Shown: positions 36,331-46,413 of the stretch, one piece after another
How positions within the stretch are numbered: the stretch's first letter is position 1
Layout of the letters: each line of letters opens with the position of its first letter
Assembly: GCF_000024005.1 (NCBI RefSeq)
Contig: NC_013132.1
Span: 4,334,001-4,398,000 of the forward strand
DNA: 64,000 bases
Direction: 5' to 3'
Origin: Chitinophaga pinensis DSM 2588
GTDB taxonomy: Bacteria; Bacteroidota; Bacteroidia; Chitinophagales; Chitinophagaceae
The notes under the pieces: model-generated
What the model saw: only the letters and a program-made list of their open reading frames with translations
Told to the model about the DNA's origin: nothing
Database searches by the model: none
Position numbers and translations under genes: made by a program

Positions 36331-37242
36331 CTATTTTGTCTTTGTATTCAGTTCTTTTAATATCGAGTCCCTTCCAACACGGTATTGAGCATCAATGGGC
36401 AAAAGTTCAAATGGTATACTGTCATCTGTAATCGTACATACAGTTTCATTATCCACTATTGTATTCTCTCCTTTTTTGTATATAGTGCATTCACCGGCTG
36501 CTACGAGTTGAAGGCAATTATCTGCAAATTCTGGATTTATTGCAACGTTATAGCCTTTAGCATCTGCCCTGACGCTTGGGAAATAAACACCTGCATGATT
36601 AGTATTGGCTACAGTCTCACCAAAAATCGCAGAAATCATATACTTATAATCTGGGTCAACATCAGTTTTAGCAAATTCGCTAGCCAAAAATTCACTTATT
36701 GCAAGTGACTTATCTCTCAAATAGTCATCCAAACCTGCAACTGAATTTTGGTAGGAATCATATAGTTCTTTAGTGTGTGAACTTTTTGTCACAAAATCTT
36801 TGTTATAGCAGACAGCAACTAAAGGAATATCATGGGTAACTACCCATTTGCTAAAAGTCACACGCTGCTCGCCTTCATGACCAGCGTTTCTTAATAGATG
36901 GGATGTTTCTAAGGAGGCTATAATTCTTGCATTATTCAATTCGTCCGGTGCAATACCTTCTGGTATAGTCCCTGCATAAAACATAGTTTGATTTGGTGTA
37001 CTTGCCCTTTGGTACTTTTTATTGAAAGCAGATGGTGTATATGAAAGCTCAGATCTTTTGGTAAAGGATGGTTGACCGTCCGTATTTGGCCTTGCTCTTA
37101 TCAAAACTTTACCTTTGTGTAGCGTCATTTGAATAATGCCGAATTTTCCGAATAGCTGAATGAGATCTTTAATCTCGTTGTACGGGTAGGTACTGAGGTC
37201 CAGTTTCTGCAACCTATCAATTGCCGTTTTATAATCTGACAT
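36331..37242 (-). CDS. RES-domain-like protein
   Basis: A 303-residue cytoplasmic protein. The middle shows an RES-like arrangement: RARPN near residue 49, YQRASTPNQTMFYAG near 77-91, and a following ARIIASLETS, giving the Arg, Tyr and Glu positions of RES NAD-degrading proteins. RES toxins are usually shorter, about 150-200 residues, and paired with a Xre/MbcA antitoxin; here the XRE gene at 35939 is convergent, not in an operon. The C-terminal 130 residues are unassigned. The RES call is tentative. Confidence 0.5.
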   Translation of the reverse strand: MSDYKTAIDRLQKLDLSTYPYNEIKDLIQLFGKFGIIQMTLHKGKVLIRARPNTDGQPSFTKRSELSYTPSAFNKKYQRASTPNQTMFYAGTIPEGIAPDELNNARIIASLETSHLLRNAGHEGEQRVTFSKWVVTHDIPLVAVCYNKDFVTKSSHTKELYDSYQNSVAGLDDYLRDKSLAISEFLASEFAKTDVDPDYKYMISAIFGETVANTNHAGVYFPSVRADAKGYNVAINPEFADNCLQLVAAGECTIYKKGENTIVDNETVCTITDDSIPFELLPIDAQYRVGRDSILKELNTKTK

Positions 37243-37530
37243 TAGTTAATTAATTTAGTTTAATATAACAAATATAAAAAGCCCAGAAATTGAAATAGCT
37301 GCTTGAATGGAGTACGACATATAAATCGAACAAACTAGTAAAAGGTTGCTTTAGCATGGCGGACATCTTCAAAAGACATCCGGATACGCCGACATAGGTC
37401 TATTGATATTTATACCTCCTAATTGAGTACTTTTCTTCATTACAGTTGCAAAAAAAACGGTTAGGTAACATATTATAGTATAAATCTATTAAAAAAAGAG
37501 AGTCGTGTTTCCAATAATGTGTGCTTTGGT

Positions 37531-37749
37531 ATGAATGTGGAAGATCAGGAAGATGCTGATGAACGCATGTCCTCACCTATTAAAGGTACTTTGATAGGTT
37601 ACTATACAGTGAAGCATTACTTGGGAATGCAGACTTACAATACTGAGGACAACAATCATTTAACACTAAATTTATGTTTCCGTAGAGTTCAACTTAATCA
37701 AGGAAAACGAGGTGTCGAATTCGAACCATTTTATATTGATAATAAATAA
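37531..37749 (+). CDS. small unknown protein or fragment
   Basis: About 72 residues from the ATG, acidic at the start (NVEDQEDADERMSSP), then beta-rich (TLNLCFRRVQLNQGKRGVEF). The frame also has a GTG at 37519 and is open a little farther upstream, so it may be the end of an older gene. No family recognised. Confidence 0.35.
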   Translation: MNVEDQEDADERMSSPIKGTLIGYYTVKHYLGMQTYNTEDNNHLTLNLCFRRVQLNQGKRGVEFEPFYIDNK

Positions 37750-38111
37750 GTTGTATAAACTATGCCGTTCATATTAGTCAATAAATGGCTAATATTTCTC
37801 TTTTATATTAGAATACTGATATGAAAAGCAACTGAGCATGTAATACATTAGAATTGAATGTCAGAGAAATGTAGATAAAAATACGCTTGGTTTACAGCGA
37901 CTTCTTTTGTAGCCGGCCTTATCTTTTTTATTGCTAAGCCAATAATTAATCAAGAGGTTGTTAGACAGTACTAAATGAATATTATATATATTGCTAACCT
38001 CCTATTTTCGGTACGCGAGACTAATTTTACCTATTCATACAGATCTCATTTATATTTACTAGTTTCGTACATATTCACTTATCTTCATGTTTAACACCAA
38101 AGCTAATACCT
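37750..38111. other. AT-rich intergenic region
   Basis: About 360 bases before the nuclease gene. No gene is supported; it should contain the promoter of the two-gene nuclease/ATPase operon, but no exact TAnnTTTG box was identified with confidence. Confidence 0.4.
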
Positions 38112-39224
38112 TTGACTATCCCAATTTCTTCATTAAAGGATAAAATTCCAATTCTCATACCCCGAGAAAATAGTGGATCCAATTCTTCCAGCAGGTTTGA
38201 TTATCAAAAGGATTGGAGCCTTTGCCGGCTTATTGAATTACATCAGTGCTCCCAAGATTATTTGTTGATTTTTGATTGGCACGAGGATCTAGTGTTGATG
38301 GATAGTGGCGAAAATCCTCGGAAGGTTGAATTTTATCAGATAAAGGGTAAAAAGAGTGGAAATTGGACAATAAATTCCCTTATAAAATCACAAAAAGATG
38401 AGTTGGGTAACCCTTTATTGTCAATCTTTGGAAAGCTTTATGATTGTAGAAATAAATTTTGCGATGAAACAGCATCACTCAACTTTGTATCGAACGCTGT
38501 ATTTTCTGTTTCACTTCCTGATAAAAAGCAAAATGTTCAGTTAGAATCTGTATGCCTATTAGACTTAAACGAAGTCGAGCAAAAGAAAATTACAGACAAA
38601 CTTAAAGAAGAGCATCCAACCTTTAATAAAGGCGAGTTTGTCTCTATCACAAATTTGAAAACGGTTTCGCTGAGCCTTGACGATAGTGCTACACATGCAA
38701 AAGGCGTAATAACTAATCTTTTGGAGCTTCTCTACCCAAATGAAAATTTTAATATCAGTTCTATCTATCGAAGTATATTTGATGAAATTCGAAGAAAAGC
38801 GAATTATAGCAAATCGATTACGTCGTTTTCCGAATTAGTTGCAAAAAAAGCAATAGGCAGAAGTGAATTTTCCAATATGCTTAATGCTGTAACATTTTTA
38901 GATAAATCAGCAAAAACCTGGGAGCGAGTAATGAACGATCTAGATAGTTGCAGTGTACCATTCATAGAAAAGAAAAAGATCAACGATGGATATAAAAAAT
39001 TGAAACTTGAGCAACTAGACCCAACAAATAATTTTCTTTCGAATCTTTGGAAAGCCATAGAGTTCGTTCGCCAGGACGAAACATTTGGGTTCCAATTACA
39101 GGATTTAAATTTCCACCAATGTATCATTGCAATCTACAATGAAGTTCACCGAAATAATAATATTCCACCGGCGTATGATAAGCATTTTGTGTTGGCAATG
39201 ATCTCAATTAAACTATATGAATAG
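38112..39224 (+). CDS. DUF4297 (Cap4-type) endonuclease, Lamassu LmuA-like
   Basis: A 370-residue protein whose first 100 residues carry the DUF4297 nuclease pattern: PRENSGSNSSSRFDYQKDWS, DYLLIFDWHEDLVLMD near 49-64 and EFYQIKGK near 73-80, which is the (D/E)-x-(D/E/Q)xK core of restriction-like nucleases. In Cap4 and Lamassu effectors this domain cuts DNA when its partner is activated. The start is a TTG at 38112, since no ATG precedes the conserved region. An SMC-like ATPase gene follows 50 bp downstream, so this pair resembles Lamassu (LmuA-LmuB) without a visible LmuC. Confidence 0.75.
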   Translation: MTIPISSLKDKIPILIPRENSGSNSSSRFDYQKDWSLCRLIELHQCSQDYLLIFDWHEDLVLMDSGENPRKVEFYQIKGKKSGNWTINSLIKSQKDELGNPLLSIFGKLYDCRNKFCDETASLNFVSNAVFSVSLPDKKQNVQLESVCLLDLNEVEQKKITDKLKEEHPTFNKGEFVSITNLKTVSLSLDDSATHAKGVITNLLELLYPNENFNISSIYRSIFDEIRRKANYSKSITSFSELVAKKAIGRSEFSNMLNAVTFLDKSAKTWERVMNDLDSCSVPFIEKKKINDGYKKLKLEQLDPTNNFLSNLWKAIEFVRQDETFGFQLQDLNFHQCIIAIYNEVHRNNNIPPAYDKHFVLAMISIKLYE

Positions 39225-39274
39225 CCTGAACAGAAATTACCCAAGATTGATTAGAAATCTTAGAACAAAGAGTT

Positions 39275-40993
39275 ATGAAAAAGTTTATTTTATCAGAGCT
39301 TCTGCTGTTATCGCAAAAGGACCGAAAAGCCAAAAGAGTAATATTCGACCCGAGAAGAACTCTGATATTAGGGAGTAACGGCACAGGAAAATCTAGTCTA
39401 ATAAAAAGCGTTTACCGATGTTTTGGAGCTTCTCCCGCGACAGATCATCCAGCTTGGAAAGACGTTGATCCTATTCTATTGGCAAAATTCAGTATTGACG
39501 ATAAAAAATACTCCATCCTAAAGGATGCGAAATTCTACGCAATATTTGGCGAACGTGATGAACTTCTTGGCGCTTATAGTTCAATCACTAAAGGCCTTGG
39601 TCCCTTTTTGGCTGAACTTTTTGATTTTAACATCAAGCTGCCCAATCAAGTTGGTTCTTTAATTAATCTTCCTCCTGCTTTTTTGTTTTTGCCATATTAC
39701 ATAGATCAGGATTCTGGATGGCAGAAAAGTTGGTCAAGCTTTAGCTCACTTACTCTTATTAAAGGTTACCGTGAACCTATTGTCAATTATCATACAGGTA
39801 TAAAGCCGAATGAGTATTACGAAACGAAGAACAAGGTTGACGAATGCAAGATGGCAATTAAAAGTTTAGAAGCTGAAAAGATTGTGTTAAACACTTTACT
39901 GTTACAAATAAAAGAGAAGATTGCTGATACTGACTTTAACGTCGATATGCAAACCTTTGCCGAAGAATTAAACGAACTTCTATTTGAATATGAGCAGCTT
40001 AAGATCGAGGAGGGAACGTATAAAAATAAGCTACTGGATTTATATAATCAAAAGATTGCTCTTGATCAACAAGCTAAAATAGCTAAATCTGCTCTTAAAG
40101 AAACTGTAAAAGACTATGCATACGCAAGAGAAGAATTGATTGATGAGCTTGTGGAATGTCCGACTTGTGGAGCACATTATGAAAACTCTTTTCACGAAAG
40201 ATTTCAAATTGCAAATGATGAGGACAATATTCGGGACCTTTTAACGGAGATAGAAAAAGAATTAAGTTCCGTTGAAGAAAAGATTGCTGCCCAAAACGAC
40301 AATTTGTCTATTAATACCAAAACATCTGAAAGGATTGAGCTACTGTTAAATAAAAGTAAAGAGAGTATCCTACTTCGCGATGTGATTGGAAGTGCAGGAA
40401 GAAACGAGGTGAAAAGCGTATTTGAGCTAAATAATAGAAATTTGGTGGCTACTATTTACGATAGATTGTCTGAGCAAACCAAACTTGAAGGTCAACTAAA
40501 ATCTATAATAGATAAAAACAGGAAAAAGGAGATTATAGATTTCTATCAGCTGCAAATGCGAAAAAATCTGCAGGAGTTGGATGTTAGTACTTTGAAGCCT
40601 GATGATTATAAAAGAATCGATGCTGCAATTCCCGAAACAGGAAGCGCACTACCGAGAGCCCTTACAGCCTACTACTTCAGTATATTTGAAGTGATTCGAA
40701 AATACTCAACGTCCACATTTTGTCCTATTGTAATTGATTCGCCAAATCAGCAGGCCCAAGACACTGGCCATATTGACAAAGTGCTAAATTTTATTAATAG
40801 GAATCAGCCAGAGGACAGTCAATTGATACTTGGCATGGAAGAGCTCTATGGTGTCGATTTTGACTGTAAGATAGTAGAGCTTAGGGATAAAGGAAGCTTG
40901 CTACAAAAAGATGAATTTGATGAAGTTAAATCTATTATACGACCGTTCATAGATCTCTTATCTCCAATAAAGAACAGAGGAAGGCTTTTTTAA
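39275..40993 (+). CDS. SMC/Rad50-like ATPase, Lamassu LmuB-like
   Basis: A 572-residue ABC-type ATPase. Walker A GSNGTGKSS (33-41) follows RTLIL; two coiled-coil segments flank a CPTCG zinc-hook-like motif near residue 294; and the C-terminal PIVIDSPNQQAQD near 486 is the Walker B region, with Ser-Pro in place of Glu-Pro, a variant seen in related SMC-like defence ATPases. Such proteins sense DNA ends or replication intermediates and license the nuclease. It directly follows the DUF4297 nuclease. Short for an SMC protein, as expected for LmuB-like ones. Confidence 0.75.
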   Translation: MKKFILSELLLLSQKDRKAKRVIFDPRRTLILGSNGTGKSSLIKSVYRCFGASPATDHPAWKDVDPILLAKFSIDDKKYSILKDAKFYAIFGERDELLGAYSSITKGLGPFLAELFDFNIKLPNQVGSLINLPPAFLFLPYYIDQDSGWQKSWSSFSSLTLIKGYREPIVNYHTGIKPNEYYETKNKVDECKMAIKSLEAEKIVLNTLLLQIKEKIADTDFNVDMQTFAEELNELLFEYEQLKIEEGTYKNKLLDLYNQKIALDQQAKIAKSALKETVKDYAYAREELIDELVECPTCGAHYENSFHERFQIANDEDNIRDLLTEIEKELSSVEEKIAAQNDNLSINTKTSERIELLLNKSKESILLRDVIGSAGRNEVKSVFELNNRNLVATIYDRLSEQTKLEGQLKSIIDKNRKKEIIDFYQLQMRKNLQELDVSTLKPDDYKRIDAAIPETGSALPRALTAYYFSIFEVIRKYSTSTFCPIVIDSPNQQAQDTGHIDKVLNFINRNQPEDSQLILGMEELYGVDFDCKIVELRDKGSLLQKDEFDEVKSIIRPFIDLLSPIKNRGRLF

Positions 40994-41432
40994 TTCTCCC
41001 TCTGGTAAGTGGCGAAAGAATTTATTTTTAATAACTCAGATTTTGATCGGACCGTCGGTCATCAAGTGACACTGGCTATGCAATCAAGTATAGTTAACCT
41101 ACATTTGATCGAACCAAACTCATATTTTTTAAAAGTATCAAATTAAGGACTAACATAATAAGATGCCTTCCCTTAGCATGTACTACAAAATGTTTATCTT
41201 CTAGCCTTTTTAATCTGATCATTTCGGAGAAATTTCTGGCGTTGCAAAACTAGCCTCATTTTTATTGTTAGATAAGAATTTAACTAAATAATTCCACCAC
41301 TAATAGAACAATTTTTAGAGAGTTATATAAAATCTATTTTCATTGAATTTTATAAGTATTGTTACCTAATGTTTGGTTACATTAAAAAGATTCTGTTGTA
41401 TATTACTTATAATAGATTGATGTTTGATCTGT
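40994..41432. other. intergenic region without supported gene
   Basis: About 440 AT-rich bases between two operons; a short stem GACCG/CGGTC occurs near 41050. Nothing more is supported. Confidence 0.4.
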
Positions 41433-42407
41433 ATGACAAAAATTCCACGTATGAGCAAAAAAAATCCCGAATCAATTGCTATTTGTTTAAACTGTTATAA
41501 AATAAAGTTTACCGAAAAGAACAAAGGACTTTCTAAAGATATCACTAGCGTTTTCGGACACGTGGATATTGTCAAAATCATGCAGAGTCTGGTGAAGGAT
41601 ATGGATTTGAAAAAAGTTTTTAAAAACAAAAAGAAAGATAGAATAATTTATTTTAAGGATACGCTGTTGGCTTCTGCGAGTGAGAATGTTTTTGCTGGGG
41701 TTTTAATGAAGGGGCATAACGGGCCACAGACTTCCATTGATGAATTAGCAGGAAGTGAGGTTAAAACTGTTGGAACAGTTTCTAAGGATCAATATCATTG
41801 TTTACCTTATTTCTTTTTATTTTATGTAAACAAAAAGCACCCAACTGATATTTTATTTCTAGCTCAGAGCTATAGGCAATTTGGTTTCAAGGAAGTTTTT
41901 GAGGAATCATTTAGAGCTTTCGTTGAAAAGAGATCGAATTTAACGACAACTCATTTTAACCCCTTATCTGTGGCATCTTTATTTGAGAAGTATGTAAAAG
42001 AGGGTAAAATAAATAAAATTAGATTCATTAAGTATGGGCTGCAAAAATCAGTTGAATCTGTTATTCAAGGCGATCGGCATATAAAGGAAGATTACGAAAT
42101 GGAACTTTCTATCAAATCAAAAAAGGGATTTCTAGGTATCAAGCAGCATTTGAAGTATGATGATGCTTCTTTTATTGAACAGGTACAAATAGATGGCTTT
42201 GAGTATAATGAGGCTTATGTGGACGTAATTATTGCTCAGAGAAAGAGAGTATTAAATGTATCCAAACCTACGGAGTTTTCTGCTGCCTATGATATAACTC
42301 ATGACGTTCATATTAATAAAGATACCAAGCTGCCGGACTTTAACGACATACTACTTCAAGCCAAGGACATTCTTAATAATGACCTAATTCCAAATCTATA
42401 TGAGTAG
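41433..42407 (+). CDS. unrecognised protein paired with a four-TM protein
   Basis: A 324-residue soluble alpha/beta protein. It starts near MTKIPRMSKKNPESIAICLN and contains HCLPYFFLFYVNKKHPTDILFL, a strand-rich middle with AQSYRQFGFKEVFEESFRAF, then LFEKYVKEGKINKIRFIKYG. I do not know this family. Its last 8 bp overlap the start of a four-TM membrane protein, so the two are translationally coupled. A soluble sensor plus a small multi-TM protein is a common layout for membrane-acting defence pairs; Kiwa (KwaA four-TM + KwaB) is a comparison, but I see no sequence reason to equate them. Start could also be TTG 41424 or ATG 41451. Confidence 0.55.
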   Translation: MTKIPRMSKKNPESIAICLNCYKIKFTEKNKGLSKDITSVFGHVDIVKIMQSLVKDMDLKKVFKNKKKDRIIYFKDTLLASASENVFAGVLMKGHNGPQTSIDELAGSEVKTVGTVSKDQYHCLPYFFLFYVNKKHPTDILFLAQSYRQFGFKEVFEESFRAFVEKRSNLTTTHFNPLSVASLFEKYVKEGKINKIRFIKYGLQKSVESVIQGDRHIKEDYEMELSIKSKKGFLGIKQHLKYDDASFIEQVQIDGFEYNEAYVDVIIAQRKRVLNVSKPTEFSAAYDITHDVHINKDTKLPDFNDILLQAKDILNNDLIPNLYE

Positions 42408-43011
42408 GATAACTAGAATACTGGATAGGATCGATATGTCCACTATTTTATCTCAACATTTGACAACATTTTATCACTATGAAAAAAGAAAGTTTCATCA
42501 AAAAAGGAAGATCCCATTTTCAGATAAGTTATTGTTTCTTATTCTGCCAATGTTTTTTGCAATAGTCTTATGCCTGTTGGGATTATCGTTTGATAAAGAT
42601 TATGTAAATATCAGCTTAACCTGTTTGTCAATATTTATAGGATTATTATTTGGACTACTAACTATGGTTTTCAGTATGGTTCAAGAGAATCAGAAAATTG
42701 AAATCGAGAAAATACCCTCAGAGGAAAAGAGAAGAGGTATAGCAAGGATAGATTTGACCCAACATTTGTTTATAAATATTGGATTCTCCATTTCCTTGTC
42801 ATTGTTAGCACTGATAGTTATCCTGCTAACTCAGTTGCATCCGGTTGTATTAATTGAATATATCAATTGTTGGAAATATTATGATTATCTAAAAAATGGC
42901 TATTTGTATGCAACTAATGGAGTGTCTTTTTTCTTGCTTATAGAATTCTTATTAACTTTAATGATGATAATGAGAAGATTTACCATACTTTTTCTTACTC
43001 AAATTTCCTAA
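42400..43011 (+). CDS. four-TM membrane protein
   Basis: A 203-residue integral membrane protein. Four hydrophobic segments are visible at about 43-64 (LLFLILPMFFAIVLCLLG), 70-94, 126-149 (ISLSLLALIVILL) and 173-200. A basic cytoplasmic N-terminus (HYEKRKFHQKRKI) and a charged loop between TM2 and TM3 (EIEKIPSEEKRRG) set the likely topology. Translationally coupled to the upstream soluble protein. In an island otherwise made of defence genes, a pore-forming or membrane-disrupting effector is a reasonable inference. No family recognised. Confidence 0.6.
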   Translation: MSRITRILDRIDMSTILSQHLTTFYHYEKRKFHQKRKIPFSDKLLFLILPMFFAIVLCLLGLSFDKDYVNISLTCLSIFIGLLFGLLTMVFSMVQENQKIEIEKIPSEEKRRGIARIDLTQHLFINIGFSISLSLLALIVILLTQLHPVVLIEYINCWKYYDYLKNGYLYATNGVSFFLLIEFLLTLMMIMRRFTILFLTQIS

Positions 43012-43516
43012 TTCCCCAGAATAAGTTCAATAACAACGAATAATGAACTATCTGTGATCAATCAAAATCTTCCAATGTCGAAGTGTCTTTAGAAAGAGAG
43101 GCTAATCAATGCATGAAAACATTGTGCAAGTCCGGGAATATTTATAAAATACGGCTGCATAGCAAAAAATATCGTTTACAAAGAGGGCTTATTGAATATC
43201 AAAAACAATATAAATTAATGATCCGATGATCAATTAATGGAGTAGTTAATAATAATAAGATATTTAAATGGATTTAATATATATTTGGGTTGCTCAATAC
43301 GGTGTCATTAATCAAGAAGGCTTCAACCTGAGCGCACAGTTCGACATTAGTATAAAGAATGAGCCAATGGAGTTCCTCCCTATTGAATATCAGCTCACAA
43401 TTCGCGCCAATAAAGACTATTGCAACATATTCCCTGAACAGATCAGAGATGTAATTGCCATTGTGGGAATGAATGGATCAGGCAAGTCTAGTATCCTCAA
43501 TTTGTAAGTACCCCGT

Positions 43517-44305
43517 TTAGCAAACAGTATTCTTCTGGAGAATCGTTTCTTCAAGAACCATGTTTTTCCACTCTTCTGGGGTAAGATTATTTAATGCTTC
43601 ATGTGGTCTACGCTGATTGTATTCTTCCAGCCACTCCTCTGTTAACTCTCGTACCTGGTTAAGGTCAAAAAATAAGTATGCATCAAGAACAGCCTCACGA
43701 TATAGACGGTTAAACCTTTCTATATATCCGTTTTGCATTGGCTTACCTGGCTGGATGTATTGAACGATGATATTATTCGTTTTGCACCATAGGCAAAACT
43801 TTGTAGAAGTGAACTCCGGTCCATTATCTACTCGTATACTATTCGGCTTACCACGTGTTGTCAATATTCGGTCCAGTACCCGCGTAACCCTCTTGGCAGA
43901 TAGGGATGTATCGATCTCAATAGCCAATGCTTCTCTTGAACAGTCATCCATTACATTAAAAGTCCGGAAGCGTCTATTACCAGTCATACTATCACTCATA
44001 AAATCCATACTCCAACTAACGTTAATCATTTGTTGCCTGATCAGTGGTTGCTTTATCCGGGCGGGTAATCGTCTTTTCCCTTTCCTACGTTTGTTGAGTT
44101 TTAATAGCCTATAAACACGGTAAATCCGTTTATGATTCCATTTATGGCCTGCCCTCCGCAAATAAGAGGATAGCTTCCTGAAGCCGTAATTAGGATGCTT
44201 AAAAGCCAATTCCTGCAATGCAATAATAACTGCATTATCATTCTTACGGCTATTGTAATAGAATTGAGATCGTGGAAAGGATACAAGTCTACAGGCCCTA
44301 CTCAC
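43517..44305 (-). CDS. IS3-family transposase OrfB, copy B
   Basis: Identical in amino-acid sequence to the OrfB at 21686: DDE integrase core with WSMDFMSD, RVDNGPEF and GYIERFNR. Probably made as an OrfAB fusion by -1 frameshifting. Confidence 0.92.
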   Translation of the reverse strand: MSRACRLVSFPRSQFYYNSRKNDNAVIIALQELAFKHPNYGFRKLSSYLRRAGHKWNHKRIYRVYRLLKLNKRRKGKRRLPARIKQPLIRQQMINVSWSMDFMSDSMTGNRRFRTFNVMDDCSREALAIEIDTSLSAKRVTRVLDRILTTRGKPNSIRVDNGPEFTSTKFCLWCKTNNIIVQYIQPGKPMQNGYIERFNRLYREAVLDAYLFFDLNQVRELTEEWLEEYNQRRPHEALNNLTPEEWKNMVLEETILQKNTVC

Positions 44306-44337
44306 AGAAATACCTTCTTCACTAACCAGCTCATGCG

Positions 44338-44628
44338 CTATTTGTCTTTGGGTGGCAGGGCCCAGCCTTTTTTTGTGAAGAGATCTTTAAGAAGTTGATT
44401 ATCCAGGGATACATCAGCATACATCCTTTTCAGACGCGCATTTTCTTCTTCTAGATCTTTCAAACGCCTTACATCTGAGGCTTCCATACCTCCATAACGA
44501 CTCTTCCAATTATAGAAAGTCGCTTCTGAAATGCCGTGTTGTCGGCAGATCTCTTTGGTCGGTATCCCGGATTCTTGTTGTTTAAGGATAGAAACAATCT
44601 GGGATTCTGTAAATCTTGTTTTTTTCAT
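44338..44628 (-). CDS. IS3-family transposase OrfA, copy B
   Basis: Identical to the 96-residue OrfA at 21363; HTH and zipper-like tail, with the A7G slippery run near its 3' end. Confidence 0.92.
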   Translation of the reverse strand: MKKTRFTESQIVSILKQQESGIPTKEICRQHGISEATFYNWKSRYGGMEASDVRRLKDLEEENARLKRMYADVSLDNQLLKDLFTKKGWALPPKDK

Positions 44629-46413
44629 GATGAACAGATTAGTTTAAAATTAACACTTTTATCTAATTTTAAACTGTCTGCCGTTAAGGGGTACTTACAA
44701 ATTGTATAAAGTTGCTATGTGGACAACCAGAGAGAATCTTGTCTGCAATTATTATGTGCTTCTTAGATCGAAAAACTAACGAGATCTATACATTTTTCAA
44801 TAGTGGACGAGATCCGCAAATCGCTCGATTTAAAGTAATACTTAAGGGCAATGAACTTAGTGAGAGTTTTAAAGTGCATGAGCCCATTGAATATGTAACA
44901 TTTTCCTCGCTATTCGAAAGAAAACTCAAGATGGATGGAATTCCATTCGATTTAGGGACACTAAACTGTACATATATAAACAACGTACTCGGCCAGCACC
45001 ACGAAGAAGTATATAAAAATATTTTAAACTTGTCCACTAGTTCATTGTTGACCAAAGTAATTGACAGGATAGTAGTGGAGGAAATTAGGGAAAGCAAGAA
45101 AGAGTCGAAAAAGGAAACAATACAGCTTTTCCCCACATATCTCAAAACCTTTAGAAAGGAAGAATTGAAAAATTGGATCCGCTTTCTAGCCTTTGCAAAT
45201 GCATCAGAGTATGAATTGCCAACATTTATTCCCAAAAACATCACTATTGATTTTCATTTCGATGATCCAGATCTTTACGATAGCAAGAATTTTAAATTAT
45301 CTGCTTATCGGTCTCGGGCTATACAGCTAAAAGAACTAGCTATTAAATACACAAGCGAGATATATAAAGGTCAACACAGAATCCGTTTTCTGGTTCTTAT
45401 CTACACAAGTATCATAATCTATTTTATTAAGGAATTTGGCAATCAGACAGACGGTATAATGTCACATACGGTTAACGAAATACTTGATTCAGAGATTTAT
45501 CGTGCTAAAGATGATGATCTACTTAGAAGGTTGCGCATTTGCATAAACCAGCTATACGAGAAAATTACGAATAGCGACTGGGCTGACCAACTTAGGCCAT
45601 TTATTGAGGAGAAACTTGAAAATATGATCCTTTGGATTGATTTTGAAGATAAGGAAGTTACACAAGGGAGTTTCTTCAGGTACTTTCTTCCGATCAAAGC
45701 CGATTTGTGGCGATTGCTATCGCCAATTTTTGGGTTGAATCAAACTGTCGAAGCAGACATCTTATCTTTCAGCTTCGGACATGGTTTAAGTTCTGGAGAA
45801 GAAGCCATGTTACATAACTACTCAAAATTGATGCTTGCACGTAGAAAATGGAAAGGTAGACCTTTTTTGTTATTAATTGATGAGGGCGAGGCTAGTTATC
45901 ATCCGGAATGGCAGCGCCTTTACTTAAATGAATTGATGAAGGTTATAAAAGTCCTATTCCAACCTGGACAGATTCAGCTGATTCTAACTACCCATTCTCC
46001 ATTCATTGTTTCTGACCTACCAAAATCGAACATCCTTTTCCTTGAAAGATCTAAAGAAAAAGGAGTGGTAGTAGTCAACCGTCAGAATCATCAAGAAACA
46101 TTTGCAGCTAACATTCATGAGCTTTACACGGACAGTTTCTTTTTATGCAATGGGTTAATGGGTGCTTATGCTACCGATTTTGTCCGCAAGATGATTCGTG
46201 ATATCCGGGACATAGAAGATGGAAGACTTAACTTGGTGAGTTATAAAGAAAATTTTGAGAAACAAATTAAGATGATCGGCGAGCCATTCATCAAGAATAT
46301 GCTACTGGATAGCCTTATTCCAAAATCTGATTTTGAAACGGTAGGTTCAATTATTCGGTTAAAGGAAGCAGAAATTGAAAAGTTGAAAACAAAGAGAATT
46401 TCAAAAAAGAACC

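Larger units (their letters stand above)
43503..44699 (-). mobile_element. IS3-family (IS407-like) insertion sequence, copy B
   Basis: A 1197-bp copy in the reverse orientation, encoding the same proteins as copies A and C. Target duplication AATT at 43499-43502 and 44700-44703. It lies inside the P-loop region of a defence ATPase, 10 bp after the Walker A codons. Confidence 0.92.

Noticed and set aside
41433..43011. Firm Kiwa call
   Set aside because: Only the layout with a four-TM protein is similar; order is reversed and no diagnostic motif was recognised.
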